From NCBI GenBank assembly GCA_000435835.1, contig FR883429.1, positions 11,789 through 28,371 of the forward strand: DNA of 16,583 nt. The letters run 5' to 3'. Under the pieces are notes generated by a model. The model did no database searches. It was not told the origin of the DNA and worked only from the letters and a program-made list of their open reading frames with translations. This document shows positions 6,670 to 14,836 of this stretch, piece after piece. Positions within the stretch are counted from its first letter, which is position 1; the number at the start of each line of letters is the position of its first letter. Source of the stretch: Clostridium sp. CAG:221. GTDB taxonomy: Bacteria; Bacillota; Clostridia; Clostridiales; Clostridiaceae. A program made the position numbers and the translations under genes.

Positions 6670-7098
6670 TTATTCAATCTTAATCTTATTATCTTCATTT
6701 ATTGATTTCTCCTGTTTTGGTAAGGTAACTTCCAAAACACCATTTTCAAATTTTGCACTTATAGCAGATTTATCAATATTGCCTACATAAAAGCTTCTTG
6801 AAACTTCTCCATAATGTCTTTCTTTCCTTATATAATTTTCCTTCTTATCTTCCTTAGTTTCATTCTTATGAGCGTGTATAGTCAAGTAATTTTGATTGTA
6901 TTCCAAGTTTATATCTTCCTTCCTCATTCCTGGAAGATCAGCTTCTAATATATAGGCTTCTTTAGTTTCTCTGATATCTGCTTTAATTGCAGTATTCATA
7001 TTAAGATTATCATTAAAGAAATCTCCAAATAAATCATTAAACATTGTATTACTATTATTAAGATCCTTATTCATTTTAAAAGGTACTAAACCAAACAT
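6670..7098 (-). CDS. hsp18: Small heat-shock protein Hsp18 (Hsp20 family), second copy
   Basis: An ATP-independent holdase chaperone of 142 residues. It starts MFGLVPFKM, has a short disordered N-terminus, an alpha-crystallin domain at about residues 38-130 (KADIRETKEAYILEADLPGM...FENGVLEVTLPK) and ends in the IXI motif IKI that docks between dimers. The start is set by AAAGGAGG eight bases upstream. It lies 74 bases after its paralogue with no clear promoter between them, so the two are probably co-transcribed. The best-known relative is Hsp18 of Clostridium acetobutylicum. The two copies differ throughout, so the duplication is not recent. Confidence 0.92.
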   Translation of the reverse strand: MFGLVPFKMNKDLNNSNTMFNDLFGDFFNDNLNMNTAIKADIRETKEAYILEADLPGMRKEDINLEYNQNYLTIHAHKNETKEDKKENYIRKERHYGEVSRSFYVGNIDKSAISAKFENGVLEVTLPKQEKSINEDNKIKIE

Positions 7099-7172
7099 AT
7101 AAAAGCCTCCTTTATGCTTTCACACATATAAACAATTTTAAATTACTATTTTTTAATTGAAATCTTTAAACA

Positions 7173-7613
7173 TTATTGAATAGGTATTCCGTTATAACTT
7201 GGTCTTCCAATAGTCCTCTTAGGTAAGATAATATCTAAAACGCCATTTTGGAATCTAGCTTGTATTTGAGTTTTATCAACATTATCAAAATAAAAGCTTC
7301 TTGCTATTTGTCCATAATGTCTTTCTTGCCTCAAATAATTATCTTGCCTATCCTCAAATGTCTCATTCTTCATTGCTGAAATTGTTAAATAATTATTATC
7401 ATAATCTAAACGTAAATCCTCCTTATTTACTCCTGGAAGCTCTGCCTCCACTAAATAAGCCTCATTTGTTTCTCTCACATCAGCTTTTATATCATTGCTA
7501 CCATTAAAAGCTGCTGTAAAATCATCATTAAAGAAATTATCAAAAAGATCAGTTAATGATGATATTGTAGTATTATTTCCTCTTGTCATTCTAAAAGGTA
7601 TTAAACCAAACAT
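7173..7613 (-). CDS. hsp18: Small heat-shock protein Hsp18 (Hsp20 family), first copy
   Basis: A 146-residue paralogue of the next gene and first of the operon. It starts MFGLIPFRM and has an alpha-crystallin domain at about residues 42-133 (KADVRETNEAYLVEAELPGV...FQNGVLDIILPK). The C-terminal tail ends GIPIQ, an IXI-type motif. The ATG follows AAAGGAGG. A strong promoter overlapped by a CtsR repeat lies about 80 bases upstream, which points to heat and protein-damage control. The pair may form mixed oligomers; that is inference. Confidence 0.93.
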   Translation of the reverse strand: MFGLIPFRMTRGNNTTISSLTDLFDNFFNDDFTAAFNGSNDIKADVRETNEAYLVEAELPGVNKEDLRLDYDNNYLTISAMKNETFEDRQDNYLRQERHYGQIARSFYFDNVDKTQIQARFQNGVLDIILPKRTIGRPSYNGIPIQ

Positions 7614-7692
7614 ACAAAAACCTCCTTTTTTTCTTTACCTTAATATCCCTTAGCTCTTGTTCCTCATATCCCTCATCTCTTTTTACAAGTAA

Positions 7693-7722
7693 ATTATAAA
7701 TCCAAAGTCAAAGAAAGTCAAA
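7693..7722 (-). promoter_or_regulatory. hsp18 promoter overlapped by a CtsR operator
   Basis: On the minus strand TTGACT (7716-7721), a 17-base spacer and TATAAT (7693-7698) form a near-perfect vegetative promoter, with transcription expected near 7686. The plus strand of 7706-7722 reads AGTCAAA GAA AGTCAAA, an exact match to the CtsR heptad repeat RGTCAAANANRGTCAAA. It covers the -35 element and most of the spacer. CtsR repression released on heat shock is the natural reading. No CIRCE (HrcA) element is seen. Confidence 0.88.
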
Positions 7723-7848
7723 GTGTAATTTTTGATGATTTAAAGAGATATTTAAAGCTTTTTCAAGCTTCCATTATCCATTTATTTTTTTCAAAACAAA
7801 ACTAAACTTCATCGCCCATTTTGTCAATTTTTAATCATTTTTAAATAG

Positions 7849-7888
7849 TTTATTAATTATTGCATAATTTGTATAATAATAATGATAT
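7849..7888 (+). promoter_or_regulatory. Putative promoter of the flavoprotein gene
   Basis: Two overlapping candidates exist: TTTATT, 17 bases, TATAAT (7849-7877) and TTGCAT, 17 bases, TGATAT (7860-7888). The ribosome binding site AAGGGG lies rather far (about 13 bases) from the ATG at 7921. The rest of the 7723-7848 spacer is AT-rich and shows nothing else I can name. Confidence 0.45.
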
Positions 7889-7920
7889 AGATATAAAAAT
7901 TTAAGGGGAATGAGAATATT

Positions 7921-8550
7921 ATGAAAGTTTTACTTATTAACGGAAGTCCTAAAGAAAAAGGATGCACTTATACTGCATTATGTGAAGTGGCTAAGACTCT
8001 TAATGAAGAAAATATAGAGACAGAAATTTTTCATATTGGCAATAAACCTATACAAGGATGTATTGGATGTGGTAATTGTGCTAAAACACAATCTGGACGC
8101 TGCGTATTTAATGATGATACCGTAAATGTTGCCTTAAAAAAAGCACAAGAAGCTGATGGTTTTATCTTTGGCTCTCCTGTACATTACGCCGCTGCTTCTG
8201 GTGCTATAACAAGTTTTTTAGATCGAGCTTTTTATGCTGGTAAAAAATACTTTGAATATAAACCTGGTGCTGCCATAGTTAGCTGTCGTAGAGCTGGTTC
8301 AACAGCAACTCTTGAACAATTAAATAAATACTTTACTATTTCCAATATGCCACTTGTTTCTTCTCTATATTGGTGTATGGTTCATGGTAATACTCCTGAA
8401 GAAGTAGTACAAGATCTTGAAGGTATGCAAATAATGCGAACTCTAGGAAAGAATATGGCTTGGCTTTTAAAATGTATTAAAGTTGGAGAAGCTAATAACA
8501 TCAATATTCCTAAAAAAGAAGCAAAAGTTAAAACAAACTTTATTAGATAA
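7921..8550 (+). CDS. Iron-sulfur flavoprotein / NADPH-dependent FMN reductase family
   Basis: A 209-residue flavodoxin-fold protein, the only clear plus-strand gene in the window. The FMN phosphate loop is NGSPKEKGCTYTAL (residues 7-20). C47, C50, C53 and C61 form CX2CX2CX7C, the compact cluster motif of the iron-sulfur flavoprotein (ISF) family, so one [4Fe-4S] cluster is likely. SPVHYAAASGAITSFLDR (about 90-107) matches the second flavin-contact region. ISF proteins are small cytoplasmic electron carriers in anaerobes, linked to detoxifying oxygen species, but the partners of this one are unknown. It is a single-gene unit with its own terminator. The basic tail after residue 190 is not conserved in sequences I recall. 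Confidence 0.85.
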   Translation: MKVLLINGSPKEKGCTYTALCEVAKTLNEENIETEIFHIGNKPIQGCIGCGNCAKTQSGRCVFNDDTVNVALKKAQEADGFIFGSPVHYAAASGAITSFLDRAFYAGKKYFEYKPGAAIVSCRRAGSTATLEQLNKYFTISNMPLVSSLYWCMVHGNTPEEVVQDLEGMQIMRTLGKNMAWLLKCIKVGEANNINIPKKEAKVKTNFIR

Positions 8551-8551
8551 T

Positions 8552-8579
8552 AAAAAAGATAGCTTTTGCTATCTTTTTT
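8552..8579. terminator. Bidirectional terminator between convergent genes
   Basis: A perfect stem AAAAAAGATAGC / GCTATCTTTTTT with a TTTT loop lies between the flavoprotein stop (8550) and the end of the ABC operon (8585). It gives a T-run on each strand and can serve both convergent units. Confidence 0.9.
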
Positions 8580-8584
8580 ATGTA

Positions 8585-9349
8585 TTAAAAATATGCTGAT
8601 TTAATTAATAATTTTGTATATTCATCCATAGGATTATTAATGACTTCTTTTGCATCTCCCACTTCTACTACTTTTCCATTTTTCATTACTGCTACTCTGT
8701 CACAAAAGCTACTTACTAGTGCTAAGTCATGGGTAATAAATAAATATGAAATATTCATTTTTTCCTGCATTTCTTTTAATAATTCAACTATTTGAGCTTG
8801 AACTGACACATCTAACGCACTGGTGGCCTCATCACAAACTAAAATCTTAGGCTGAGCTGATAATGCTCTTGCAATAGCTGCCCTCTGACATTGCCCTCCA
8901 CTTAATTCATGAGGATATCTATACTTATACTCTTTTGATAAGCCTACCATCCGTAGAAGATTATCTACCTTATGCTTTTTATCAGCTTCTGTTGTGGAAC
9001 ACAAATTACAAACATACTCCATAATGGATTCTTCAATTGTAAACCTTGGATTAAAAGATCCAATGGCATCTTGAAATACCATTTGAATATCCTTATAAAT
9101 TTCTTTCAATTTATTGCTTTTTATATTAGTAATATCTTTATTATTCAATAATACTGTTCCACTATCTGCTTTCTCTAAATTCATAATGATATTAGCTAAA
9201 GTACTTTTGCCACTGCCACTTTCTCCAACTATCCCCAAACATTCGCCTTGTTTTATATATAGATTTATATCATCACAGGCAACATGTAAATGATTTTTCT
9301 TTTTATATATCTTCCTTAAATTATTACATTGTAAAATTATTTTATCCAT
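8585..9349 (-). CDS. ABC transporter ATPase, OppF/NikE type
   Basis: The second ATP-binding subunit of the importer (254 residues from this start). It shows Walker A GESGSGKST, Q-loop VFQD, signature LSGGQCQRAAIARAL, Walker B ILVCDEATSALD and H-loop FITHDL. I chose the ATG at 9347-9349 because GGAG sits seven bases before it and the resulting start MDKIILQCNNL fits the family. An upstream ATG at 9364 would add five residues without an RBS. With this start the gene overlaps the preceding ATPase by eight bases (ATGGATAA), a sign of translational coupling. It is the last gene of the operon. Confidence 0.93.
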   Translation of the reverse strand: MDKIILQCNNLRKIYKKKNHLHVACDDINLYIKQGECLGIVGESGSGKSTLANIIMNLEKADSGTVLLNNKDITNIKSNKLKEIYKDIQMVFQDAIGSFNPRFTIEESIMEYVCNLCSTTEADKKHKVDNLLRMVGLSKEYKYRYPHELSGGQCQRAAIARALSAQPKILVCDEATSALDVSVQAQIVELLKEMQEKMNISYLFITHDLALVSSFCDRVAVMKNGKVVEVGDAKEVINNPMDEYTKLLIKSAYF

Positions 9350-10307
9350 ATTTTTTCTCCACATCTTCTACATAATCACAAGCTATGTATCTTCCATCAT
9401 GCATCTTCTTCAAATATTGCTGATTTTTTATACATACTTCATTACATTTTTCACACCTTGGTGCAAAACTACAACCAGTTATATTTTCTGTAAATAATGG
9501 TGGATTTCCCTTTATACCTTTTGGCATAGTTCCATCCATCTTAGGAACTGCATCTATTAAAGCTTTAGTGTAAGGATGTTTAGGATTTCTGAGTATATCT
9601 TCTTTATCTCCATACTCCACCATATTTCCACTATACATAACTGCTACTTTATCTACCATTTGTGATATAACACTCATACTATGAGTAACTATTATTATGC
9701 TTGTCTGAAAATTATCTCTAAGTGACATCATTTCCTTTACTACCTGTGCCTGTACCGTAACATCTAATGCACTGGTGGGCTCATCAGCTATTAATATTTC
9801 TGGCTCTAAAATCATGGCCAAAGCTATGGTAACTCTTTGCTTCATACCTCCACTTAGTTCAAAAGGATAGCTGTTTAATATACATTTGCTATCCTTTAAA
9901 TTAACCTTCTCAAGCATATTTGCAGCTTTTTCTAAAGCTTCATTTTTATTTATATTCATATGACTTTGCATAGTTTGTACAAATTGTTTACCTATTTTTC
10001 TAATAGGATTTAATGTTGCTCCTGGATTTTGAAAAATTACTGCCAAATTATTTCCTCTTAATTTTCTTATCTGCTTACTATCTAATGATAAAAGATTCCT
10101 TTCATTAAATAATATTTCACCACTAATTATTTCCTCTGATTTATTCATCATTTGAATCAAAGCTCTAATGAGCGTACTTTTTCCACAACCACTTTCTCCA
10201 ACTATGCCTAATATCTCACCTTTTTTTATATTAAAAGATATATTCTTTAATATTTTTACGCTATTATTATTAACAGATAAATCTTTAACTTTTAATATCT
10301 CTTTCAT
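9342..10307 (-). CDS. ABC transporter ATPase, OppD/NikD type
   Basis: The first ATP-binding subunit, 321 residues. It has Walker A GESGCGKST, a Q-loop IFQNPGATLNPI typical of peptide and nickel importers, signature LSGGMKQRVTIALAM, Walker B ILIADEPTSALD and H-loop IVTHSM. The C-terminus carries the oligopeptide/dipeptide extension with its conserved cysteine motif (GCSFAPRCEKCNEVC). The ATG follows AGGTGA, and the gap to the binding-protein gene is eight bases. Confidence 0.94.
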   Translation of the reverse strand: MKEILKVKDLSVNNNSVKILKNISFNIKKGEILGIVGESGCGKSTLIRALIQMMNKSEEIISGEILFNERNLLSLDSKQIRKLRGNNLAVIFQNPGATLNPIRKIGKQFVQTMQSHMNINKNEALEKAANMLEKVNLKDSKCILNSYPFELSGGMKQRVTIALAMILEPEILIADEPTSALDVTVQAQVVKEMMSLRDNFQTSIIIVTHSMSVISQMVDKVAVMYSGNMVEYGDKEDILRNPKHPYTKALIDAVPKMDGTMPKGIKGNPPLFTENITGCSFAPRCEKCNEVCIKNQQYLKKMHDGRYIACDYVEDVEKKYG

Positions 10308-10315
10308 CGCTTCAC

Positions 10316-11857
10316 CTACTGAATATATGTATCTTTATTAAATTGATAATAATCTGTAGGATGTGCCTTAAATCCCACTACATTATTTTTCATCAAGAAA
10401 CTAACCTTAAGATGTGCTATAAAATTATAACCATCATCATCTAAAACCTTTTGAACTATTTCTTCTGCTAAATTATTTCTTTCTTCTATATCAAATTCTA
10501 ACTGCATTTTATCTAAAAGCATATCTACTTCCATATTACTATAATTACCATAATTTAATTCTCCATTACTTCTCATGGCATTATTTAAATAAGATAAAGG
10601 CTCTCCAGTAGATGATATTACATTGGAATATAAACATAAATCAAAGCTTCCCTTAGATAATATATCTGAAATATTTTCAGATATTTCAATGGATACTTCT
10701 ATACCAACCTCTTTTAAATCTGCTTGAAGTGCCTGGGCTATTGTTGGCAACTCAGCTCTTGCTGAATATGTAATTAATTTTAAAGTTAAATTTTCTCCAT
10801 CCTTATCTAAAATTCCATCACCATTGGTATCGCTATACCCTTCTTTTGTAAATATTCTTATTGCTTCTTCTTTATTATAACTTGAATTATCAGCTACATT
10901 AGCACCATATGTAGTGTTCTTTGGAAATGGTCCTACTGCTGCTGTTGCATTACCATTTAAAAGTACCTTTGCATACTCTTCTTTATTTATAAGCATATTA
11001 ATTGCTTTTCTCACATTTTTATTATTTAAATTGCTGTTATTTTCATTAAAATACATTAATATTGCTCTTGAGGTATCTATACTACTTAACTTATAATCGT
11101 CATTTTCCTTTAACAAAGCCATAAGTGATGTAGATATTCCCTGAGCAATATCAATTTCTCCAGATTGTAGTGCCATGGCTAATGTGTCACTATCACTAAT
11201 AGGAATAATCTTTAAACTGCTTAGCTTTACATCACCATCCCAATAATTATTATTTCTAGTTAAATAACTTGAGCTGATAGTAGTAAACTTTTCTACTATG
11301 AAAGGACCTGTACCTACTGGATTACTATCAGGAGTTTCTGTACCATTCACATCAATAATTGCTGCAAAAGGATCACACAAATCATTTATTAAAGTAGGAT
11401 TTTCCTCTTCCATATTAAAAATTAAATATTTTCCATCTACTTCAATATTTTTTATTTTTAAAGTAGATTTAGCTCTACTATTTAATTCAATTACTCTGTC
11501 TAATGACTCTTTCACTTTTTTTGCTGTCATCTCTACTCCATTTTGAAAATATATATTTTCTTTAATCTCTATACGCCATGTTGTAGTATTTAATGCTTCA
11601 TATCCTTGTGCTAGCCATGGAATTGGTTCCATAGCATCATCTAATTTAAAAAGCGTTTCTGCCACTCCATATCTTACAGTAAACCATCCGCTATATCCTT
11701 GTGCTGGATCTAAACTCTTAGTACTGATGGTTGTACCAAATACTAATTGATCCTTACTTTCCCAAACACTATCATCATTACTTTTGCTGCATCCTGTTAA
11801 TATAGCAAAACATATTAAAATTAATAAAGCTATTATATTTATTTTTCTTTTCTTCAC
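10316..11857 (-). CDS. Extracellular solute-binding lipoprotein, SBP family 5 (NikA/OppA-like)
   Basis: A 513-residue substrate-binding lipoprotein that delivers ligand to the two permeases. A signal peptide ends in the lipobox LTGC, with lipidated Cys23. The body shows family 5 motifs: LVFGTTISTKSLDPAQGYSG near the start, NPVGTGPFIVEKF in the middle and a DTNGDGILDKDGENL calcium-loop-like segment late. The start is GTG, chosen because AAGGAG lies seven bases upstream and the signal peptide begins there. Family 5 proteins bind peptides, nickel complexes, opines or metallophores; sequence alone does not tell which. The iron-type operator near the adjacent deacylase favours a metal complex. Confidence 0.92.
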   Translation of the reverse strand: MKKRKINIIALLILICFAILTGCSKSNDDSVWESKDQLVFGTTISTKSLDPAQGYSGWFTVRYGVAETLFKLDDAMEPIPWLAQGYEALNTTTWRIEIKENIYFQNGVEMTAKKVKESLDRVIELNSRAKSTLKIKNIEVDGKYLIFNMEEENPTLINDLCDPFAAIIDVNGTETPDSNPVGTGPFIVEKFTTISSSYLTRNNNYWDGDVKLSSLKIIPISDSDTLAMALQSGEIDIAQGISTSLMALLKENDDYKLSSIDTSRAILMYFNENNSNLNNKNVRKAINMLINKEEYAKVLLNGNATAAVGPFPKNTTYGANVADNSSYNKEEAIRIFTKEGYSDTNGDGILDKDGENLTLKLITYSARAELPTIAQALQADLKEVGIEVSIEISENISDILSKGSFDLCLYSNVISSTGEPLSYLNNAMRSNGELNYGNYSNMEVDMLLDKMQLEFDIEERNNLAEEIVQKVLDDDGYNFIAHLKVSFLMKNNVVGFKAHPTDYYQFNKDTYIQ

Positions 11858-11871
11858 CCTCTAACTCCTTT

Positions 11872-12696
11872 TTAATATTCTTTTTGCTTAGGATCTAGCA
11901 TATCATGTACTACATCACCTAGAAGATTAAATAATATGACAATAATAAAAATTGCTATACCTGGTGCTATGGTTATCCATGGTGCAAATTGAATCATACT
12001 TTTTCCTTCATTCATCATTGCTCCCCATTCCGGTATAGGTAGTGGTGAACTTAATCCTAGGAAAGAAAGCGCTGCCATTTCCATGATAGTAGTTCCAATA
12101 TCTAAAGATGCTGTAACTATAAGAGTACTTAAAACTCTTGGCATAATATGATTAAAAATAATATACATAGAACTATTACCACTTAACCTAGCAGCTTTTA
12201 TAAATGTTTCTTCCTTTATCTCCAATACTTCACCTCTAGCTAACCTAGCATACTTAGTCCAACCGATAACCCCTATGGCTATCATAGCATTAATCATACC
12301 ACCACCTAAAACTCCTGCAACAGCAATGGCCAACACCAAACTAGGAAATGCTAAAAATACATCAACAATTCTCATTACTATATTGTCAAATAATCCACCT
12401 ATATATCCACTAATAATTCCTATAAAGCTTCCAAATACAAACATTAGTGAAACTAAAATAAGTGATGAAAAAATAGTTCTAGATGCACCATATATCATTC
12501 TAGAAAATACACATCTACCTAAAGCATCAGTGCCTAAAAAGAATTCTCTACTTGGTGCCTTTAATGTATTTTGTAAATCTATTTTATACGGATCATTAGG
12601 TGCTATATATGGTGCTAACAAGCTTATACCCAAGATTATTACTATCAATATTAAAATCATTAAAAATTTATTCTTTCTTCTATCTTTTGTACTCAT
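11872..12696 (-). CDS. ABC transporter permease, OppC/NikC type
   Basis: An inner-membrane permease of 274 residues. It has an N-terminal transmembrane helix (FLMILILIVIILGISLLAPY), the family's loop (DPYKIDLQNTLKAPSREFFLGTDALGR) and further membrane segments. The EAA loop reads AARLSGNSSMYIIFNHIMPR, and helical hydrophobic segments follow to the C-terminus. The ATG at 12694-12696 was chosen because GAGGGGAT lies six bases upstream. The frame also runs back to a TTG at 12732, which has no RBS and would overlap the preceding permease. The gap to that gene is then 13 bases. Confidence 0.93.
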   Translation of the reverse strand: MSTKDRRKNKFLMILILIVIILGISLLAPYIAPNDPYKIDLQNTLKAPSREFFLGTDALGRCVFSRMIYGASRTIFSSLILVSLMFVFGSFIGIISGYIGGLFDNIVMRIVDVFLAFPSLVLAIAVAGVLGGGMINAMIAIGVIGWTKYARLARGEVLEIKEETFIKAARLSGNSSMYIIFNHIMPRVLSTLIVTASLDIGTTIMEMAALSFLGLSSPLPIPEWGAMMNEGKSMIQFAPWITIAPGIAIFIIVILFNLLGDVVHDMLDPKQKEY

Positions 12697-12709
12697 ATTT
12701 ATCCCCTCA

Positions 12710-13642
12710 CTATGCTTCAATTCTTGGGTCAATAAACTTATATAGCAAATCTGTTATTAAATTTATCAGCACAAAAATTATTGCCATCCAAAGAACATAT
12801 CCTTGAATAACAGGATAATCTCTATTGAATATAGCATTTAATGCTAAGCTTCCAATTCCAGGCCAAACAAATATAGCCTCAATTACAGCACTTCCTCCCA
12901 TTAATGACCCTATAGATAATCCTACTAACGTTATTATTGTTATCATTATATTTTTAAGTACATTAAAATAGAGTATTCCTGCTTCACTTATTCCTCTAGA
13001 CCTAGCTCCCCTTACATAATCCTTTTCTAATTCCTCAATAACAACTACTCTTATTTGACGTATATACTTACTTATCATAGGTATTGCTAAAGTTATAGAA
13101 GGTAAAATTATACTCTTAATACCACTTTCACTTAATATAGGAAACCATCTTAATTTTAAAGAAAAGACTAATAATAATATCAATGCTAAAAAGAATCCTG
13201 GAATAGAATTGCCTATAAAGCTGATTGTCCTTATTATATAATCTATAAATTTATCTTTATTAATTGCTGCTATTATTCCAATGGGAATCGAAACAAGTAT
13301 AGTTATAGCCATGGCTGTGGCTGTAAGTGTTATGGTATATGGTAAATGCTTAAATAACTCTTCCTTTACCGATACCCCTGTAGAATAGGAAATGCCAAAA
13401 TCTCCTTTTAAGCAATTTTTCATCCAATTTAGATATTGTACTAAAAAAGGTTTGTCTAATCCCATCTCTACCCTAGTGCTTTCTAAAACTTCTGATGTTA
13501 CAACAGCTCCCTGAGAAGTCAATATTGCTTCTGCCGGATCTCCTGGTGCTAAATTCATAAGCCCAAATGATACAAATGATATTATTATCAAAATGGGTAT
13601 TACTCCTACAACTCTCTTAAAGATATATTTTAATAATTTCAT
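12710..13642 (-). CDS. ABC transporter permease, OppB/NikB type
   Basis: First gene of the importer operon, 310 residues and the usual length. The first transmembrane helix is followed by NLAPGDPAEAIL, a strong family signature. The cytoplasmic EAA loop reads EELEKDYVRGARSRGIS, and the sequence ends LLYKFIDPRIEA as in NikB/DppB proteins. GGAGA lies seven to eight bases before the ATG. The gene order permease, permease, binding protein, ATPase, ATPase makes a complete importer. Confidence 0.94.
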   Translation of the reverse strand: MKLLKYIFKRVVGVIPILIIISFVSFGLMNLAPGDPAEAILTSQGAVVTSEVLESTRVEMGLDKPFLVQYLNWMKNCLKGDFGISYSTGVSVKEELFKHLPYTITLTATAMAITILVSIPIGIIAAINKDKFIDYIIRTISFIGNSIPGFFLALILLLVFSLKLRWFPILSESGIKSIILPSITLAIPMISKYIRQIRVVVIEELEKDYVRGARSRGISEAGILYFNVLKNIMITIITLVGLSIGSLMGGSAVIEAIFVWPGIGSLALNAIFNRDYPVIQGYVLWMAIIFVLINLITDLLYKFIDPRIEA

Positions 13643-13661
13643 AAATTAATCTCCATTTCAT

Positions 13662-13680
13662 AATGCAAATGATTTGCATT
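13662..13680. promoter_or_regulatory. 19-bp perfect palindrome, probable Fur-family operator of the importer operon
   Basis: AATGCAAATGATTTGCATT is a perfect inverted repeat. Its core TGCAAAT-G-ATTTGCA has the 7-1-7 layout of Fur-family operators and matches the Fur half-site TGATAAT at five of seven positions. It lies about five to twenty-three bases after the expected transcription start of the importer operon and about 20 bases before the first ATG. It could be a variant Fur site or the target of a relative such as Zur, PerR or a nickel sensor. Confidence 0.65.
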
Positions 13681-13691
13681 TACCTTTATAA

Positions 13692-13720
13692 ATTTTATAT
13701 CTTATCTCCTATGGTGTCAA
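13692..13720 (-). promoter_or_regulatory. Promoter of the ABC importer operon
   Basis: On the minus strand TTGACA (13715-13720), 17 bases and TAAAAT (13692-13697) form a strong vegetative promoter. Transcription should start near 13685, directly before the palindrome. This makes the importer a separate unit from the deacylase gene, whose terminator lies just upstream. Confidence 0.8.
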
Positions 13721-13737
13721 TATTATTATTAATTATT

Positions 13738-13769
13738 AAAAAAAATCATACATGCATAACATGTATGAT
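13738..13769 (-). terminator. Terminator of the deacylase gene
   Basis: A perfect 10-bp stem ATCATACATG / CATGTATGAT with a five-base loop is followed on the minus strand by a run of T. It begins six bases after the deacylase stop and separates it from the importer operon. Confidence 0.9.
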
Positions 13770-13774
13770 TTCTT

Positions 13775-14731
13775 TTACTCAAGCTTACCATAAGCCACTA
13801 AAGGGCTATCCTTTGCAACTGCTAACGCTACTGTATGATACATTACAACACCATTAAATTCTGCGTAATATCTATCTACTAAATTGCCAAAAAAGTCTGT
13901 AACTTCTCCTAATACCTGTCCTTTAGAAATTAATTCTCCAGCCTCCACAAAGCTAGTCCAACATCCTTCATTTAAAGCTTCTAGATAATTTGCTTCTGTA
14001 ATATCTATAGGAATTTCCTCTTTAATGGTTTCTTCTGTTACCAATATCTCCATTTTATTTAAAACACTATATAAATCTTTCTTATATGCTTTAACATCTT
14101 CTGTAAGACATAACCCCATTCCTCCACGCTCTAAAAGCATACTTGGAGTTCCACTAATAGAACCATAGCTATGAACTCCTGTGGTAGAGTTAGACTTAAC
14201 CATATATTTAACGTCTAGCACAGCAGCCACCTCTTTAATTTTATTAATAATTTTCAATTCTGCCTTTCCTGCATAATATAAATGTGGAGTTAATGCTTCA
14301 TTTAAATCTCCTCCATGAATATCTAAATGGAAATCTGCTTTACTTTGCATTTCATTAACTATAATATAAGCTATTTTTTCTGATATTGTTCCATCTTTTT
14401 TTCCTGGGAATATACTATTTAAATTCTTATTATCTTCCGGAACAACTGCTGGAGTTCTTTTAAAAAATGCCTCAACATTTACTGGATGTACAATTATTAT
14501 ATTTCCACAAACATCTGCTGGATTTATTTCTTTGGCTATTTCTATGGCCGCCTTTATACATGGATATTCTCCTCCATGAACTCCAGCTGTAATAAGAAGG
14601 CTCTTACCTTCCTTTGCTCCATTAATAAGAGTTACTGGTATTTTTCTATCCGTATCTAAAATATTTATAAATCCTTGTACTTTAGTAGCTATTTCTGCCT
14701 TTAACCCATTTATTTCTAAAATATTTTTCAT
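13775..14731 (-). CDS. Zinc-dependent M14-family deacylase (succinylglutamate desuccinylase/aspartoacylase type)
   Basis: A 318-residue protein of the AstE/AspA branch of M14 metallopeptidases, which hydrolyse N-acyl groups from amino acids or similar small molecules. H52 and E55 in GVHGGEYP and H139 in DIHGGD are the expected zinc ligands. NLNSIFPG (103-110) is the usual substrate-loop motif (NLNR.FPG in relatives), and E201 in LLERGG is the likely catalytic glutamate. The C-terminal 85 residues look like the family's beta-rich domain (ISKGQVLGEVTDFFG). No signal peptide is seen, so it acts in the cytoplasm. GAGG lies five bases before the ATG. Its iron-type promoter and its place next to the importer suggest it deacylates the imported compound. 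The substrate is unknown. Confidence 0.88.
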   Translation of the reverse strand: MKNILEINGLKAEIATKVQGFINILDTDRKIPVTLINGAKEGKSLLITAGVHGGEYPCIKAAIEIAKEINPADVCGNIIIVHPVNVEAFFKRTPAVVPEDNKNLNSIFPGKKDGTISEKIAYIIVNEMQSKADFHLDIHGGDLNEALTPHLYYAGKAELKIINKIKEVAAVLDVKYMVKSNSTTGVHSYGSISGTPSMLLERGGMGLCLTEDVKAYKKDLYSVLNKMEILVTEETIKEEIPIDITEANYLEALNEGCWTSFVEAGELISKGQVLGEVTDFFGNLVDRYYAEFNGVVMYHTVALAVAKDSPLVAYGKLE

Positions 14732-14769
14732 ATTTACCTCATATATATTATTTATAATTATATTTTAAT

Positions 14770-14812
14770 TGATAATAATTATCATTATAAACACTAAATG
14801 TTTTTATGTCAA
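14770..14812 (-). promoter_or_regulatory. Consensus promoter with a perfect Fur box upstream of the deacylase
   Basis: On the minus strand TTGACA (14807-14812), exactly 17 bases and TATAAT (14784-14789) form a full-consensus vegetative promoter. TGATAATAATTATCA (14770-14784) is an exact match to the 7-1-7 Fur operator TGATAATNATTATCA. It overlaps the last base of the -10 element and the start site. Repression by iron-loaded Fur is the natural reading. Confidence 0.9.
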
Positions 14813-14836
14813 TAAATACAAAGTTTTAGAATTAAA

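Noticed and set aside
8585..9364. Upstream ATG at 9364 for the OppF-type ATPase
   Set aside because: The GGAG that supports the ATG at 9349 lies inside the extra codons, and the extra residues MWRKN are not family-like.
11298..11546. Plus-strand frame of 82 codons
   Set aside because: Antisense shadow of the binding-protein gene; no supporting signals.
11872..12732. TTG start for the OppC-type permease at 12732
   Set aside because: No RBS, and it overlaps the preceding gene; the ATG at 12696 has GAGGGGAT at the right distance.
12275..12745. Plus-strand frame of 156 codons
   Set aside because: Antisense shadow of the permease gene, with low-complexity Ile/Asn/Pro content and no RBS.
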